The notes under the pieces were generated by a model that had not been told where the DNA came from, ran no database searches, and saw nothing but the letters and a program-made list of their open reading frames with translations. This document shows, in pieces, positions 5,528-6,088 of a stretch of DNA of 6,088 nt. Within the stretch, counting starts at the first letter, position 1, and each line of letters starts with the position of its first letter. This DNA is from Spirochaetes bacterium RBG_16_67_19 (GTDB lineage: Bacteria; Spirochaetota; Spirochaetia; SZUA-6; DRHE01): contig MIBK01000116.1 in NCBI GenBank assembly GCA_001829505.1, forward strand, positions 3,742 through 9,829, written 5' to 3'. The position numbers and the translations under genes were made by a program.

Positions 5528-6088
5528 ACCCCCGACCGGCCTGGCTGCGCAAGCCGCTGCGCCTCAGCCCTGAGGTCCTGAGGCTGCGCAGGGAGATCGG
5601 CGGCCTGGGGCTGGCCACGGTCTGCGAGTCGGCCCGCTGTCCGAACCTGGGGGAGTGCTACTGCGCCGGAATCGCCACCTTCCTCATCCTCGGAGAGCGC
5701 TGCACCCGGGACTGCGCTTTCTGCGCGATCGGGCACGGCTTGCCGGAGGGACCGGACCCCGCCGAAGGAGAGCGGATCGCCGCGTTCATCCGCTCCCATT
5801 CCATCCGCTTCGCAGTGCTCACTTCGGTCACGCGGGACGACCTGGAGGACGGGGGTGCGGAGCACTTCCAGCGGGTCGTGCGGGATATCCGCGGGCAGCT
5901 GCCCGGAATCGGCCTGGAGCTCCTGGTACCCGATTTCCGCGGCCATCCGGGGACGGTGGAGCGGGTGGCCGGCCTGCCCATCCAGGTTTTCGCCCACAAC
6001 ATGGAGACGGTCCGCGAGCTGTATCCGCGGATCCGCCGCGGGGCGGACTACGAGCGCTCGCTGGAGGTGCTGCGGCGGGCCGTACGCG
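5524..6088 (+). CDS. lipA: Lipoyl synthase LipA (C-terminus cut by window edge)
   Basis: LipA is a cytoplasmic radical SAM enzyme that inserts two sulfurs into the octanoyl group on lipoyl domains or the glycine cleavage H protein, completing the lipoyl cofactor. The 188 visible residues show both iron-sulfur sites. The LipA-specific auxiliary cluster motif CESARCPNLGEC has Cys34, Cys39 and Cys45 (CX4CX5C). The radical SAM motif CTRDCAFC has Cys60, Cys64 and Cys67 (CX3CX2C). Other family landmarks are LTSVTRDDLEDGGAEHF (99-115), LLVPDFRGH, AHNMETV and RRGADYERSLEVL. The usual C-terminal part, including the RSSYxA motif that ligates the auxiliary cluster, lies beyond the right edge; the family is about 290-320 residues. 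The GTG start overlaps the upstream TGA as GTGA, has GGAG eight bases before it, and begins with the typical PAWLRKPL. Later ATGs would lose the first cluster. The lipoprotein upstream has no obvious link to lipoylation. Confidence 0.96.
   Translation, partial: MNPRPAWLRKPLRLSPEVLRLRREIGGLGLATVCESARCPNLGECYCAGIATFLILGERCTRDCAFCAIGHGLPEGPDPAEGERIAAFIRSHSIRFAVLTSVTRDDLEDGGAEHFQRVVRDIRGQLPGIGLELLVPDFRGHPGTVERVAGLPIQVFAHNMETVRELYPRIRRGADYERSLEVLRRAVR

Noticed and set aside
1..6088. CRISPR array, tRNA, insertion sequence or phage genes
   Set aside because: No spaced direct repeats, tRNA-like folds, transposase motifs or terminal repeats were seen on reading either strand; intergenic space is only about 84, 4, 54 and 124 bases.

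Overview
The window is GC-rich bacterial DNA (about two thirds G+C by eye), densely coding, with two short divergent intergenic regions and one convergent junction. The gene content suggests an anaerobe or facultative bacterium that makes a [NiFe] hydrogenase (HypF), runs glycolysis or gluconeogenesis through a zinc class II aldolase, and synthesises lipoyl cofactor. The aldolase (323 residues, class IIB, with the VPVALHLDHGD-like and SHGAYKFK regions) resembles from memory the type found in Treponema and other spirochaetes. A long uracil phosphoribosyltransferase-like protein fits the same group. I therefore lean towards a high-GC spirochaete or a comparable deep lineage, but this is inference from protein style and not a placement.

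Layout. Positions 1-1643 (minus) hold most of hypF, cut by the left edge. An 84-bp divergent promoter region (1644-1727) follows, with a near-perfect sigma-70 style pair facing each way and a perfect palindrome between them. Positions 1728-3462 (plus) hold a two-gene unit: a UPRTase-family protein with an N-terminal extension, then, 4 bases later, an unrecognised 219-residue multi-spanning membrane protein. At 3461-3492 a hairpin with a U tract on the minus strand ends the convergent fba gene (3517-4488, minus). A second divergent region (4489-4612) carries the fba promoter (TTGACA, 17-bp spacer, CATAGT) and a weaker promoter facing right. Positions 4613-6088 (plus) hold a lipoprotein resembling a type 1 periplasmic binding protein, overlapped by 4 bases by lipA, which runs off the right edge.

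How the parts relate. These are mostly unrelated housekeeping functions (hydrogenase maturation, pyrimidine salvage, glycolysis, lipoylation) packed into short divergent units; only the UPRTase/membrane pair and the lipoprotein/lipA pair look co-transcribed. The most interesting signals are regulatory. Three of the four proposed promoters (hypF, the UPRTase gene and, less clearly, the lipoprotein gene) place the transcription start within a few bases of the start codon, suggesting leaderless or near-leaderless mRNAs, while fba has a normal leader and a strong Shine-Dalgarno. There is also an 8-base G tract inside the lipoprotein gene. I found no tRNA, rRNA, CRISPR array, insertion sequence or clearly new defence or mobile system.
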